In this document: positions 1 through 13,000 of the stretch, piece after piece
How positions within the stretch are numbered: position 1 is the stretch's first letter
Layout: each line of letters starts with the position of its first letter
From: Membranipora membranacea
Taxonomy: Eukaryota; Bryozoa; Gymnolaemata; Cheilostomatida; Membraniporidae
Reading direction: 5' to 3'
Assembly (NCBI GenBank): GCA_914767715.1
Contig: OU612069.1
Location: 1,118,001-1,178,000 of the forward strand
Length of the DNA: 60,000 nt
Made by a program: the position numbers and the translations under genes
Notes under the pieces: generated by a model
Seen by the model: the letters and a program-made list of their open reading frames with translations, nothing else
Told to the model about the DNA's origin: nothing
Database searches by the model: none

Positions 1-30
1 TTCTTGAGTTTCATGAGACCATACTACTTA

Positions 31-1008
31 CTACATGATAGCATGATAGAGGAAGATAGCCACAGGGGCAATAACTGCTATTCCTGCAAACAGCACAAGG
101 TCTCCCAACGGTATTTGGTATTTGGGCCTTGTTTCAGGTTCTATACTCCCAAATGCCTTCTCAAACAAAGCATCTGATATGTCAGTATTTGGAACACTGT
201 CCTTTGTATGAAAGAGCATATGCGCCTCATTTTCAAAGTATGCAAAAAGTCCACTCTGATTCTGAGGAGATGAGGACCCAACACCAATGAACTCTGGCGG
301 ACCGAGAACCCGGATGTCAAGTTTCATTGTTGCGAATTGATATGATTGAGGGAGAATTTTTCTACGACGCAACCAATTCAAACATTGTGTCTTAACAGAA
401 CCACAAATAGAAGGCCATCCCAAACGTCTTCTCAGTTGACAAAATTTCACGATCTCCTCATGATGTTCCAAACTGCAGCTAATCAAAGAATGTGGATTTA
501 TTTTATGAGCCTTGAACGAAATCATGTCACTTGTTGGAGTCTTAGAACATTTCCCATCATCAGGACACTTATGACTACCATCACTCTTAGTTTTCCCCAG
601 CCTGTGCAGTTCATATTTTGCAACTCCTGGCTTTCTTTTTCTTCCTGACTTCAATCTTTTTGCCAAACCAGAGGAGCATACAATCTTTTGTTCGCATGAA
701 ACAGTTGTGAATGGATCCATATATTCGAATGATTTAGGCAAAACAATACAATCATCGGGCCCAAGAGCTAGAATGGCTTTGGTTGTTTGACCGATTCTTT
801 CTGAATCAGCTCTGAGGGTCAACTCAAAGTCATCACCTTCCTCTGTTATTTGCCACCTACTAAAAACTCCAAATCTGAAAATGATACATTTATCATCAAC
901 ATTAGCCGAACTTCCTACTTGGTCGATGTAGTGGCTTGCTTCAAGTTGGTGGTCAAGTCCAGCAGATGTAGATTTTTCTTTCAAGCTCTTGAAATCTTCA
1001 CTTTTTAG
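31..1008 (-). CDS. Terminal exon of block L, C domain with hydrophobic C-terminus
   Basis: The acceptor is ttttgcag just above 1008 and the exon starts in phase 0 with LKSEDFK; the stop is at 31. It encodes 325 residues. The middle contains YMDPFTT followed by a basic stretch (KRLKSGRKRK) and a cysteine-containing region. The last 22 or so residues, starting LVLFAGIAVIAPVAIF, form one hydrophobic helix with almost nothing after it, as in tail-anchored or GPI-type proteins. It is homologous to 53528-54520: both have x-x-DPFT, PQS plus a PP pair about 20 residues on, and a terminal hydrophobic segment. I do not recognise the family. A basic patch could be a nuclear-localisation-like or membrane-proximal region; this is inference. 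Confidence 0.65.
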   Translation of the reverse strand, partial: LKSEDFKSLKEKSTSAGLDHQLEASHYIDQVGSSANVDDKCIIFRFGVFSRWQITEEGDDFELTLRADSERIGQTTKAILALGPDDCIVLPKSFEYMDPFTTVSCEQKIVCSSGLAKRLKSGRKRKPGVAKYELHRLGKTKSDGSHKCPDDGKCSKTPTSDMISFKAHKINPHSLISCSLEHHEEIVKFCQLRRRLGWPSICGSVKTQCLNWLRRRKILPQSYQFATMKLDIRVLGPPEFIGVGSSSPQNQSGLFAYFENEAHMLFHTKDSVPNTDISDALFEKAFGSIEPETRPKYQIPLGDLVLFAGIAVIAPVAIFLYHAIM

Positions 1009-4000
1009 CTGCAAAATACCAAAGATAGTTGGAATCAACAGAATGATTTACCAGCATAATCAAAGCATAATTTACAGATGTACTTTTCTTTGCATCACTG
1101 GAATGCTCATAATAATGTGAGTAGCAAAATGTGACCTAGTGTGCACCATACCTGCCAAAAATGATTTAAAATCTAATTTAAAAAAAATTGTGGGGTCCTG
1201 GTGGGGTTTATCTCCCCTGCAGAAAGTGGAAGCAAACAAGCAGTGGAGATAAGGGAAAGAGGCATAGGCACAAAAAAAGAGGGCTATCAGCCGTAAATGC
1301 CTTAAAATACTGGAGATAACTTGAGATTGGATATCATTTCCAAGCTAACTGCCTCCACTGCAGACTTGGAGCCTACGGTTGAGGGACAACTTCAAAATCA
1401 AGTGTCAATTTTTCAAAAATTTCTTAAAATCTTAGAGAATTTGTGAGCATCTTGAGAACCTATGAGCTGGTATAACTTTTTGAGCTCTTCAAAAACGATA
1501 TGATATATTATTGTAGTGACCATGCACTTGTCATTTCTGCTTAGAATATCACAATTCTGAACAAGCTATGAAGCTTGGATTCAGCAGTAAGCAGGTCTGA
1601 GCATCTTCTGTTCATCATTAGCTTCGATAAATTGATTGCTCAAGGATTATACAGTTCTTGCAAGATGATCATATCATTCAGAATTTTGCCATATAATAAT
1701 ATACTCTTATTTTCTGATTTTAGAACTGGGTATGTTGGTTGAACTGTGCCAAGATAGCTAGTGGAAGCAATTCATTATCAACCACTCTCCCCACCCTGGG
1801 TGGGCAAAGTGTGGTTGATAATGTAACGCTATTACAAATTATTATCGAGTATATAGTCGAACTAGACATAACAGCTCAGTAAACAGCAATGGAAGGCAAA
1901 TCAAACGAACCTTGTGAGACACATCATCTAAAGTGATGTCATCAACAGTTGCATCACAATGTACGAGAAATGTGCCATTAGCTTGAGCAGTGCTGAAGTT
2001 GACGGTGAGATGTGAGCTTATTCTATAATCATTCTGTGTACCATTGGTCAGGTCGTGAAAGCCTGGGAAATCTTGGAGCTGATCAAGTTGTTGCATGTGG
2101 AGTGGACACAGCAGAGCCATCCATGGACAACCACTCTGTGACTTGTTTCTTGCATGTGTACGATGGTCTTGTAGTTGGTGAAGACCTTTGAGAAGGAACA
2201 CACCAGCAGTGAGTTTTGAGCCGACATCCTGCTTCATACTGGTTACCAGAACCATCGCAGTGTAAGTGCCATTTGTGCCATTAGCTGAACTTGGGTCAGG
2301 TGGAGATTGATGACAGTCCCGTACCGTGTTTGTGACTGTTTTGAGTTCTTTGCGCATAGCCATGGAATTGGCTGAATTTCTGTTCTAGATAAATAGTGAA
2401 ATATAGCAAATTTTGAAAACTAAATGTTATTAATGAATGCTGGATGGGTCCCATTCCCACTCTCATCTCAACCCATGGTTTGATAAAGAACCATAAAACC
2501 ATGGGTGTCATGGTTTTATGATTCTTTATCACCATAAAACCATGACACCCAGAGAACTTCAACCAACCGAGTACACCATATATAAATCTCACCATGTCTC
2601 ACAAATCACACGAACCCAAACTCAGACAAAATCTATGTTTGCAACATGACTGGCAGCCATACTGTTTGGATTTTACTTAACCTACTTAACATGAATGTGT
2701 TCTATTAGTAACCATCAAAGCTTGTCCAGGGGTCTCTTAGAACTTGCTATTGGTATCAATTACCTGTTCTCTGGAGAGTATGGGTCTAACTAAACAATTA
2801 CTTTGTAAGAGACAAGAAAACCACCGCAAGTTACATATCATACCAAATTGTTACTGCTGACAAGAAACAGCCCTAATGCGCTTCTGGTATTTAAATGCTA
2901 GGCTGATGCCATGAGGTATTTGGTAACTCACCTTTGGATGTGCTAAGTGTCGAATAAATATCTCCAGAAATTCAACTATGACAGGACTCTTAGGCTCATA
3001 GAGTCTCACAGTGAGGCTATTTGAGCGATATGTGTACATCTCTCCTCCATTTTCCACACCTGGCAATAGTGCAGTTAGAGATGATTTAGAGTAGACAGGA
3101 GTGCTTTGTGTCAAAAAAAATCCCAGCAGATCCCAGGTACTGTTGTGAAAGGCACTGATCAATCCAGCACTGATATTGAGATTCACCATTGTCACGAGGA
3201 CAAGAAAAGGAGACTAGTACAGCTAACATGTTTGGGCACATTTACGTTGCAGGCTGGGAGGAAAGACAAGAGTAGGAGAAGGCAATGACTTCAGGAGTAT
3301 TATCATTAAGATGTTGACAGAAATGAGGATACATTGAAAAAGAAAGATGTGGCGGCCAAAGAAGAGGTGGGTAAATATAGTTAAGGCTAATATGCAGGGA
3401 TGGAGCCTCACAGATGACAATGATGATGAAGATAGCATAAGATGAAAATAACCTATACCAGGGTAGTCAGAATAGGGTACACCAACCATCACCCTAGCCT
3501 AAATAATGAGCCAACTTTATGTTTTTGAATAAATTGTGGTTAAATCAAACGTCACTTCCACTTTTATACTTAGGAGTCAACCTTTTACATGTGTCTAGCT
3601 CTAGAGTATGGATTCAAACAGCACATCGATCTGGATTTTCATGTCCTTTCACCACTTTGTCCGGTCGCAGCCCCCTCCTATCTTATCACATCCATTTTCA
3701 CTTTTGGATGGATAAGGTTTGTCAGTTGTTTCTGGTTCAGTTTATAATATCATAAAAATCGTCTGTATAAGGTTAAGGTAAAGCAAAAGCAAAACTCCTT
3801 CAAGTATCATCAAAAAGGTGCGTGGTGCTGAAAAAAGGTTTTTGGTCATTGATTGAGACAATACAAAACCACCATAAAAAACCAGATCGATACGAACAGT
3901 CGAAGTCAGTTTTTGAGGCGCCTGGAAAAAATTGAAAAAGTAGGATCCTTTCAACGATAGTTATATATAGGTGATATAAGGGGGTATTGCAACCGTTGTT

Positions 4001-7000
4001 GGCCACATCTCAGCTATTTATGATAGCATACCCATGTAAACTTGTAGATCCACTAATTATGACATGCTCTTTCATGTTTTGGATGTTTCAAAACCATATC
4101 ACCATTTTTTTTATCACTTTCCCTTTTTTTGAGGGGTTATCACTTTTTATAAGGTTGGTCATTCACTCAATATTTGAGATATCATTGCTGATATTATACC
4201 AAAAACTGACCAAGGTATGTATAAATCTGATTGCAGAGTTTGAGTAGCCCAATTTATAAGGTGAGTACAGGACAGACCTTTCAAATCTAAAAAAAACAGC
4301 AATTTTGGCCATTTTCGGCAGCATTTTTGGCAATTTGCTGCCCATTGCGCAACTTTGTGTAAGGTACATCATCACCATTGCCACTGCCTCAAAAAAACTA
4401 CCCTAGATTCCACTCTAAGAATTTATTCATCCAATTTCGTAAATGAAGTTGCATTTCTAGCCACATTTTTGGTAGGCTGCCACTGGACTAACTGAAGGCC
4501 AAGTTTGAAGTCCCTGTAATCACTAAGTCAGAAGATGGCCTAAGAAAGAACATTTTTATCTAACTTAGAAAAGGAATGTTTTCTCAAAGTTTAGAAACAT
4601 CAATGTTAGAAGTTTATAACACAGTGTACAATGTGAATGAGGACAGCTATAAATCAGTCATTGCCTCGAAAGGAATCCAAACTGCTTTTCTTTCTTTTTT
4701 GTGAGGGAACTATGCTTGAACATTTCAGCTTGGAGTCAAGATCAAGGCTCAATTGTAATTTCTTGCAAAAATTTGTGTTATTTACTTTGATAACGCATGG
4801 ATACCAGCAGCTACGTTAGGAATTGGATTTAAGGTGCGGTGATCCATGATAGATCCTGTTTAATTGAAGACTACACAAACAGAGTTGTGAGAATGTCCGA
4901 CATAGGTATAATTAATACTTACATTAGGTGGGGTAATGTTAATAAATTAATAGTTTCTACATTTCCCAACCATTTGAAAGTTTAATTGTAATCAAAGGGG
5001 TTTAAAAAGGAAAACACTAAATATATTTGATTTTATGTCATCCTATTCGCTGTGTACTCTTCAACTCAGTAAGCTAAGAGTAACTACATGAACAGCAACA
5101 ATAACATACCTATGGCAGGTTCCAAAATGCCTTCGCATTCGTAGAACCATTCTTTGTCATTGCTTTCATCACTATCAGAATCCTCATCTGAGTTTAATTT
5201 CTGTGCAGGTCTTGACTTGAGGTTTGGCAGAGAAGTGGAGATCAGGTACCTCGGTCCCTCCGTTTGAAGCTTTTCTTTCTTCTCCTGACTGAGTTGAGAG
5301 AGATGGTCTGTGGAGTTATCTTTGATGAATTTGTGAAGGCGATCATTGATGATGTGGTAAGTAAGAATCACATTTGTTCCTTCAATCCTAGCAACACCCT
5401 TGTCCAGTGAGCCGGCTGAGAGGAAGAACAGAGATTGCTTTGAGGCTTTAGAATACATCCACACAATGGTAACCTCTTCATCAAAGTTCCGCAAAACATC
5501 TAGCTTCTTGATTTTGTTGTGAACATCCTTGTTAATAAACAGACCACATTGAGGACGTACCTGAAGGAGAAAATCAACATCATAGTCACCATAACTTGGT
5601 CATGAATTTTTGTTGAGCAAGTATTATGATTAAAAGAAGCTTAGATCAGTTCCTGATTAAAGGAGTATGCTCATAAAACAATTAAAGAGGTAACATCACA
5701 ATATTCCCGCTTGTTGCTATAAACTGAGAGTACCTACATCTACACCTACTTACGATCAGAACAGTAACCATGTCAATGACTTGCTCAAAGTTCTGTGGCA
5801 ATTTCAGGCACCCACTTCAACAATTCTCAAACCTCAGGTTATAAAAAAACATATTTAATTTTAAATTCAGCTATGTTTGCAATGGGGTTGCATTTTTCAG
5901 AGATACAATTGATCTGCTTATTCGTAATCCAAAAATTTGACCTATATGGTGAAAGAAAAAATAGTCCGAAAATCTGAATTTATAATTCATTGATAATTAA
6001 ATTACGATATATCAAATTATAAAAACCTGAGCAATGACAATGAAATTCAGTGTTAAGAAGGGAGGTGTCATAAAATATGCAATTCATATTAATTTATTTT
6101 TACAAGAAAATTGCATATTTATATTGAGTTATTGTATACTAAATATAAAATGGCCTTGTATTAAGATAACATTAAATGTATATTTGTTTTATTCTGAATT
6201 TTTTTTCTGCAATCGAAATTTTCGGTTTGGATTTACATAATAGGCCTATCCAAAATTCGAAGCTGGAATATTAATATTTCTCTTTATTAGAATGATATAT
6301 ACTTTATATTCCATAATACAATAAATATCGGATTTAACTCTCTCTAAATTTTGGTCTTATATCATAGGTCAGCATAAAATGATTGTGACATGAAGCTCAT
6401 TTTGTCTCTATTCTCGTTTCCCTGGCTTCCAGACCAAAATGATTGATTTGCTCCAATACTGGCATATAAAAAAACGTGCAGATTTATGGTCTCATTTGAT
6501 GGGATGGTGAGATGGTGCAATTGGTTAGCGCCCTTGCTATTCACTGCCAGGTGATCAGTGCCGTAAGATTTGTGAGTTCAAGTCCCACTGGGGAGCTTTC
6601 AAGGTTGATTGTCCTAGTCCCCAGCACCCTCAAGAGTATACCTCTTCCAGGGACGCTCCAGACACAACCATTCTAACAGTAACATAAATATGCAACTAGA
6701 ACCTTCAAATGACTGTCAATCATGATAAGTATGTATTGCTAGGTTGTAATAAATTCAAAGCCTACCCAGAGATCACGCAGAAGATCTTTCATCTCCGGAA
6801 GTCTGACTATTGACTCAGGAACATTTGTCAGCTTCTCATTGTCACTGATGTCTAGTCTCTCTAAGCTTCTGAGTTTGTTCAGACTGTCAAGAACAAGGAT
6901 TTGAGTGTAATAAAAGTAAAGGGTGACCATCAACATTAATTGAGCATACGTATCAATTCTAAAAGACTTCCTAGTCGTGGTTATCTCTCACAGACAGAGA

Positions 7001-10000
7001 CTCACAAGAAGGACTAGAATGAAAAATCGGCCGAGCAGTTTGCCATGAAACGTTAAGGGATTATATACGATCCTCATCAAGCATAGAAATGGACAAAATA
7101 CGTGATAAAGAACATTGTCACAGACTTTATAACTTACCAATCAGGTAAATAAGTAAGTCCACAGTTGCTTATGTTCAGCTCTTTTAGTTGAGTAACTTTC
7201 TTGGAGAGATGATTGAAGAATGTTTCATCAGCCATATTCCCTGACACAGATAGATGTCCCAATATTCTGAGATTGTCCAGTCTGAAAAGTTAGAAATCAA
7301 ATCATGATGACACTGCTGTAAGTTGAACACAAAAAATTATTTCAGATCAATTTTAGCTTTAACTGTAACAACTTTCGTGTTTATCATAACTTAGAGATGA
7401 TTCATAATGCAATTAGAAGCTGATTTTAGCACCAGTGTAATACTATCACGGGACATGTTGGGTATCCTCAGCCTAAATTAGAGCAGAGAAAATTTTTGGA
7501 ATATATCATAATTTCACTAGGTAACCCGCATAAGTGTTTGTCATTCGAGTAGACGCATGGAGCTCATCCTGAAGCGTCTTCAACTTTTCATTTAAGCACC
7601 ACATACACCCTCTGTACTTTACCGTCAGTCCGTATATGCTGTGCCCATTACATGACATTAGACACTTTGAGAGCTTAGGCTATGCTGTGCCTCGTTCAGT
7701 CTGACATTTTGTTTTTTGTACATAATAATACATTTTGCCTCTGGAGCTTTGGCTATGCCATGCCTTATTAAGGATCACATTTTGTTTTCTTACATAACAA
7801 CTTTACCTAGCACATAATATACAGTAACAATATGAATACAGTAACTTACTGTAACTCCTTCAGTTCGAGCTTACATTCATCGATAAACAGTGTGGTTAGG
7901 CTGCCCGGCAACGCATGAGGCATTTCTAGTACATCAAGACCCATATTCCGAGATAGATCTAGAATCTTTAGTTTCTTCAGAGTTTCTAGAGCAGAGCTGT
8001 AATAATAGGGTAGTAAAATCTGTAATGGTAAGGGTGTTGAAATGGTACAAAATTTGCATATTTCATTGTTTATTTCACATAAATCATTTCCTGCAAAATT
8101 TCTAAATCTCATCAAAATCTTCCATGATTCTGCTAACCTTAGATCATTACTGATAGTTCACTTCAAAATTATAAAGCTGCATTTATACTGCAAATTGGTT
8201 AGACAGATTTTTGTGAGAAGTTTTGCCCTCTAAAATATGCAATAACAAAAGGACAACTCATGTCATATCATCAATATATTAGAGTGCCAAATAATTTATT
8301 ATTTTTATATACAGATTTTACAACATCATAATATGTGATATCATAGACTGGCCTATACTACCCTCATCTGCCAAAACAAAAAAAATTTAAGGTTTAAAAA
8401 AATCGTGGCTTTACACAATTTTTGTTTGGGCGCCCTTGTCTCATCCATGTAAATTTTGACAACCTAAATCCTTACACAAGTGGTACTCTTTCCATTTCTC
8501 CAAAGTGGCGTTACACCATAGTTCAGTGCTGTGAGCATTATTTCATCTGGTAAAACACAACAAGTCCTATATTAAACAATAAAAGCCTGACTTTTTGTTA
8601 GCGTTTGTTAGTGGTATTATGCCAGATGACAACAGTAAAGCATTAGGAGTGCTGTCAAAATAAATTGATTATCAACATAAACACGCTTGTGCCGCAGATC
8701 TATAAACGCTCAGTTAGACCTGGACGTGGAAAACTTCAGAGGCTTTGTCACTCACATGTTTGTCAAGTTACAGCCTCTAGCATAGAGGCGCTCCAAACTT
8801 TGTAAAACAGCCAAAAACTTAGGCAGACTCCCGAGCTGATTCTCTGAAATATCTATCTTCTTCAGGTGTTCTGGTAGATAGAGCCTGTAAGATAAGCATA
8901 ATTTAATCTAGTCTACGCACTGTGCAGGATTTGCTTGGATTTTTCCTCTCATTACTTTTACATTAATCTTACTTCATATAGCCTAGGGTCCAATAATACA
9001 CATTGTATGACCTTTTGTCAATGTCATGAATGACCGCCCTTATTCAAAATGAAAGAAATTCTGGCTGACATTTTCTTCACTACTTGGCAGTGAATATCTC
9101 CGCTCATGGGTATTTCCCAAACATGAGGCTACTATTCCCAGAGTCTGACTGGAATACTCTCATACCTGGAGCAATATAGTAGGTGGCATGAATAGAAATC
9201 AATAGATATTGCAGTTTTAGTGCTCCCCTTGATCAACTTATAACACTCAAGAGCAGACAACTCCAGCGAAATCCTGCATTGTTCTCAGACTTTTCCCCTC
9301 CAAACCCTAAACCCAAACCCCTGGGGGGCTCAGACTAAATTTAATCAATTATCACAAAGTCACAGGTAATCTATACCTATAACAATCTGGCTAGAGTGAC
9401 AGAGCACACAATACGAACCCACCACAATAAAATAACATAGAATGCCCCATATGAAAATTTTTGGCCACAACTAAAGCACTATACCTGACTTAATTTCACA
9501 TGGTCTGGATCCATGTGGCAAAAACAAGTTAATTTATACTAATGATATTCATTTTCAAAATGGGTAATGTGTTCGTAAGACCATTTAGTTTCAGTTCCTT
9601 TCCTAAGACGACATAAATGGGCTACTCGTCAGCCCCCTAAATTATTTCAATTGAATTCAGAGTTTTAGAAAAACCTAATTTGTACAACGTATTATATTGT
9701 AATTCTTCTTCATTATTTTTTTTTTTTATGTGCATGTGACATAATTGGGACATGTTTTCAATCATTTTATTCTTATAACCTGTTCAATTGGGCTGCGTTG
9801 TCTAGGGAATTCAATAAAGACAAGATTTGTTGCCGCAGCAAACAATTTCATTATTGGTCTATGAACACTGACCGTTATCTGGAAACAATGTTATTATATA
9901 TATATATCTATAGATTCAAATCTGTGCTTTTAAGTGTCATCTGTGTGTATTTGGCCCCAACTAAGTGTCACTCAAAAATAAGGAGTCATTTTATATGACC

Positions 10001-13000
10001 CACAAAAAAATCATGTCTTAAATCAGGGAGAATTCTCCCTGCTTAAATCCTCTTAAATAATCATGTTGGGCATCCTTAACCCAATAGAAATTAATGGTAG
10101 ATAAAAGAGCCTGACATGGTCGGACAACTCCAATGCAAAGATATGCCCTACACACTGATAGCCACTATATATATATATATATATATATACATATATGAAT
10201 CACTCATTGTCCAGGATTTTTATGGGTACAATAGTGGGATATATAATATATGACACTTTATTGCACAAATGTGTGTGTATATATATATATATTACCGCTA
10301 TGACACAGGCATGGAGCATCAGCCTGTTATTTTTAGTTCAGTTCGGTTGAGGTGATCAAGCATAGAAATGGACAAAATACGTGATAAAGAACATTGTCAC
10401 AGACTTTATAACTTACCAATCAGGTAAATAAGTAAGTCTACAGTTGCGTATGTTCAGCCCTTTTAGTTGAGTAACTTTCTTGGAGAGACGATTGAAGAAT
10501 GTTTCATCAGACATATTCCCTGACACAGATAGATGTTCCAATAATCTAAGATTATCCAGTCTGAAAAGTTAGAAATCAAATCAGGATGACACTGCTGTAA
10601 GTTGAACACAAAAAATTATTTCAGATCAATTTTAGCTTTAACTGTAACATCTTTCGTGTTTATCATAACTTAGAGATGATTCATAATGCAATTAGAAGCT
10701 GATTTTAGCACCAGTGTAATACTATCACGTGACATGTTGGGTATCCTCAGCCTAAATTAGAACCGAGAAAATAATATCTCATTCTACGCAATAAAAGTTG
10801 CAATAACATTCAAATTATTCCGTACAAAAATTGGTGAAAGCAACTGGTGTACAGACATTATGTCAGGAAAGTGCAAAAAAAATTCGAATATATCATAATT
10901 TCAGTAGGTAACCCGCATAAGTGTTTGTGATTTGGATGGACGCATGGAGCTCATCCTGAAGCGTCTTCAACTCTTTATTTTAGCACCACATGCACCATCT
11001 GTTCTCTTCCACCAGTTCCTATATCTTGTGTCCATTACATGACATTAGACACTTTGAGAGCTTAGGCTATGCTGTGCCTCGTTCAGTCTGACATTTTGTT
11101 TTTGTACATAATAATACATTTTGCCTCGAACATAAATAATATACACTTATAATATGAATACAGTAACTTACTGTAACTCCTTCAGATCGAGCTTACATTC
11201 ATCGATAATCAGTGTGGTGAGGCTGCCCGGCAGCACATGAGACATTTCTTGTACATCAAGACCCAAATTCCGAGATAGGTCTAGAATCTTTAGTTTCTTC
11301 AGAGTTTCTAGAGCAGAGCTGTAATAATATGGTAGAGCAATCTGTAATGGTAATGGCGTTGAAATGGTACAAAACTTGTATATTTCATTGTATTTCATTG
11401 TTTATTTCACATAAATTATTTCCTGCAAAATTCCTAAATCTCATCAAATGCTTCCATGAATCAGCTAACCTTAGATATTTACTGATAGTTCACTTCACAA
11501 TTATTAAGCTGCGTTTATACTGCAAATTAGTTAGACAGATTTTTGTGAGAATTTTTGCCCTCTAAAATACGCAATAGACTATTTTCTGAGCTCTGATTTA
11601 GGCCTCAATTCGGAGTTGTCCTCTCTCCAGTTTGGTACTTTTAACCCACGCCGCATAGGAAAAATGTGCTGAAAAGAGGGTTATCTTGAAAACCGCTTGT
11701 GTAAGAATAAAAATGAGTTTTGATACAGAATATGCAACATTGAAAACTCATATGGACATAGTTTGGGAAGTAATTTTAGTATTTGGATAGTCAATATAGC
11801 ATTTTCTGCCTGTTTTGCGGACAATTTGGCAGAATTTCTCATGAATTTCGTCACTAGAATGAAGATTTATCAACATTCAAGCCTCCAATGATTTGGAAAC
11901 CCTGTCTCACAGGGTTTTCAATGGTGCAGACTCTGAATCAAAAATCATTTTTATCCTGACATAGGCGGTTTTCAAGATAACCCTCTTTCAGCAGGTTTTT
12001 CCTATGCGGTGTGGGTTAAAACTACCAAACTGGAGAGAGGACAACTCCGAATTGAGGCATAAACGAGAGCTCGGAGAACTGTCTATAACAAAAGGACAAC
12101 TCATGGTCAAATCGTCATTATATAAGAGTGCCAAATAACTCATTAGTTTTGTTTACAGATTTAACAATAGCATGATACCCCGCCCGGGGGCTGTCGGGCA
12201 GGGGGGGAAGTCTGGGGGGGGGGGGGCTAAGACTACATGATATGTGATACCAGGGACAGGCCTACACTGCCCTCATCTGTAAAAACAACAAAAGTTAAAG
12301 GTTGTAAAAAATCATGGTTTTACACATCTTTGGTTTGGGCATGCTCGTCATCAGACAAAATCATGACAACCCCAATCCTTACACAAGTTTCAATGTAACA
12401 CAACACCATAATTTAGTGCTGTGAGCATTATTTCATCTGGTAAAACACAATAGGTCCTTTATTACAAAATAGAAGCCTGACTTATTTGTTAGCGTCTGTG
12501 GTGTTATGCCAGATGACAACTGTTACAATAAAGCATTAGGAGCGATCTCAAAATAATCAGATCAGATCTCAAAGTATAGACATTTGTGCCACAGACCTAT
12601 AAGCGCTCAGTTAGACCTGGACCTTGAAAACTTCAGAGGCTTTGTCACTCACATGTTTGTCAACCCACAGCCTCTAGCATAGAGGCGCTCCAAACTTTGT
12701 AAATCAGCCAAAAACTTAGGCAGACTCTCTAGCTGATTCTCTGATATATCTATCTCCTTCAAGTGTTTGGGTAGATGGAGCCTGTAAAGATAAGCATAAT
12801 TTATAACATACAATATCTCTCGACAATTCAGTACATATTGAACTTGTTGTAGCTTCAAGAAATTTCACTACTAGTCTCTGAGCACTGCCTGCCAATTTAC
12901 GAATAACACACTGAAACCATGCAAGGACTCTCAGGATATTCCACTGAGGATTGAACATATTTTAACTTATTGATTAGTTCGAGCATACAGTGGGAACTCC

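Noticed and set aside
1842-2363. Immunoglobulin-like domain for the X exon
   Set aside because: FLVHCDA resembles an Ig C-strand/F-strand motif and sequons are present, but homologous X copies lack the Cys, so the match is not conserved.
3060-3213. Longer version of the 2932-3059 exon starting near 3213
   Set aside because: Its start phase does not fit the W exon; the acceptor at 3060-3061 does, and homology to block R begins there.
7890-8105. Plus-strand frames opposite LRR exons (also 11329-11565, 15891-16259, 51127-51483)
   Set aside because: Antisense of the conserved type 3 LRR exon plus intron; the minus strand has the LRR motif and splice sites.
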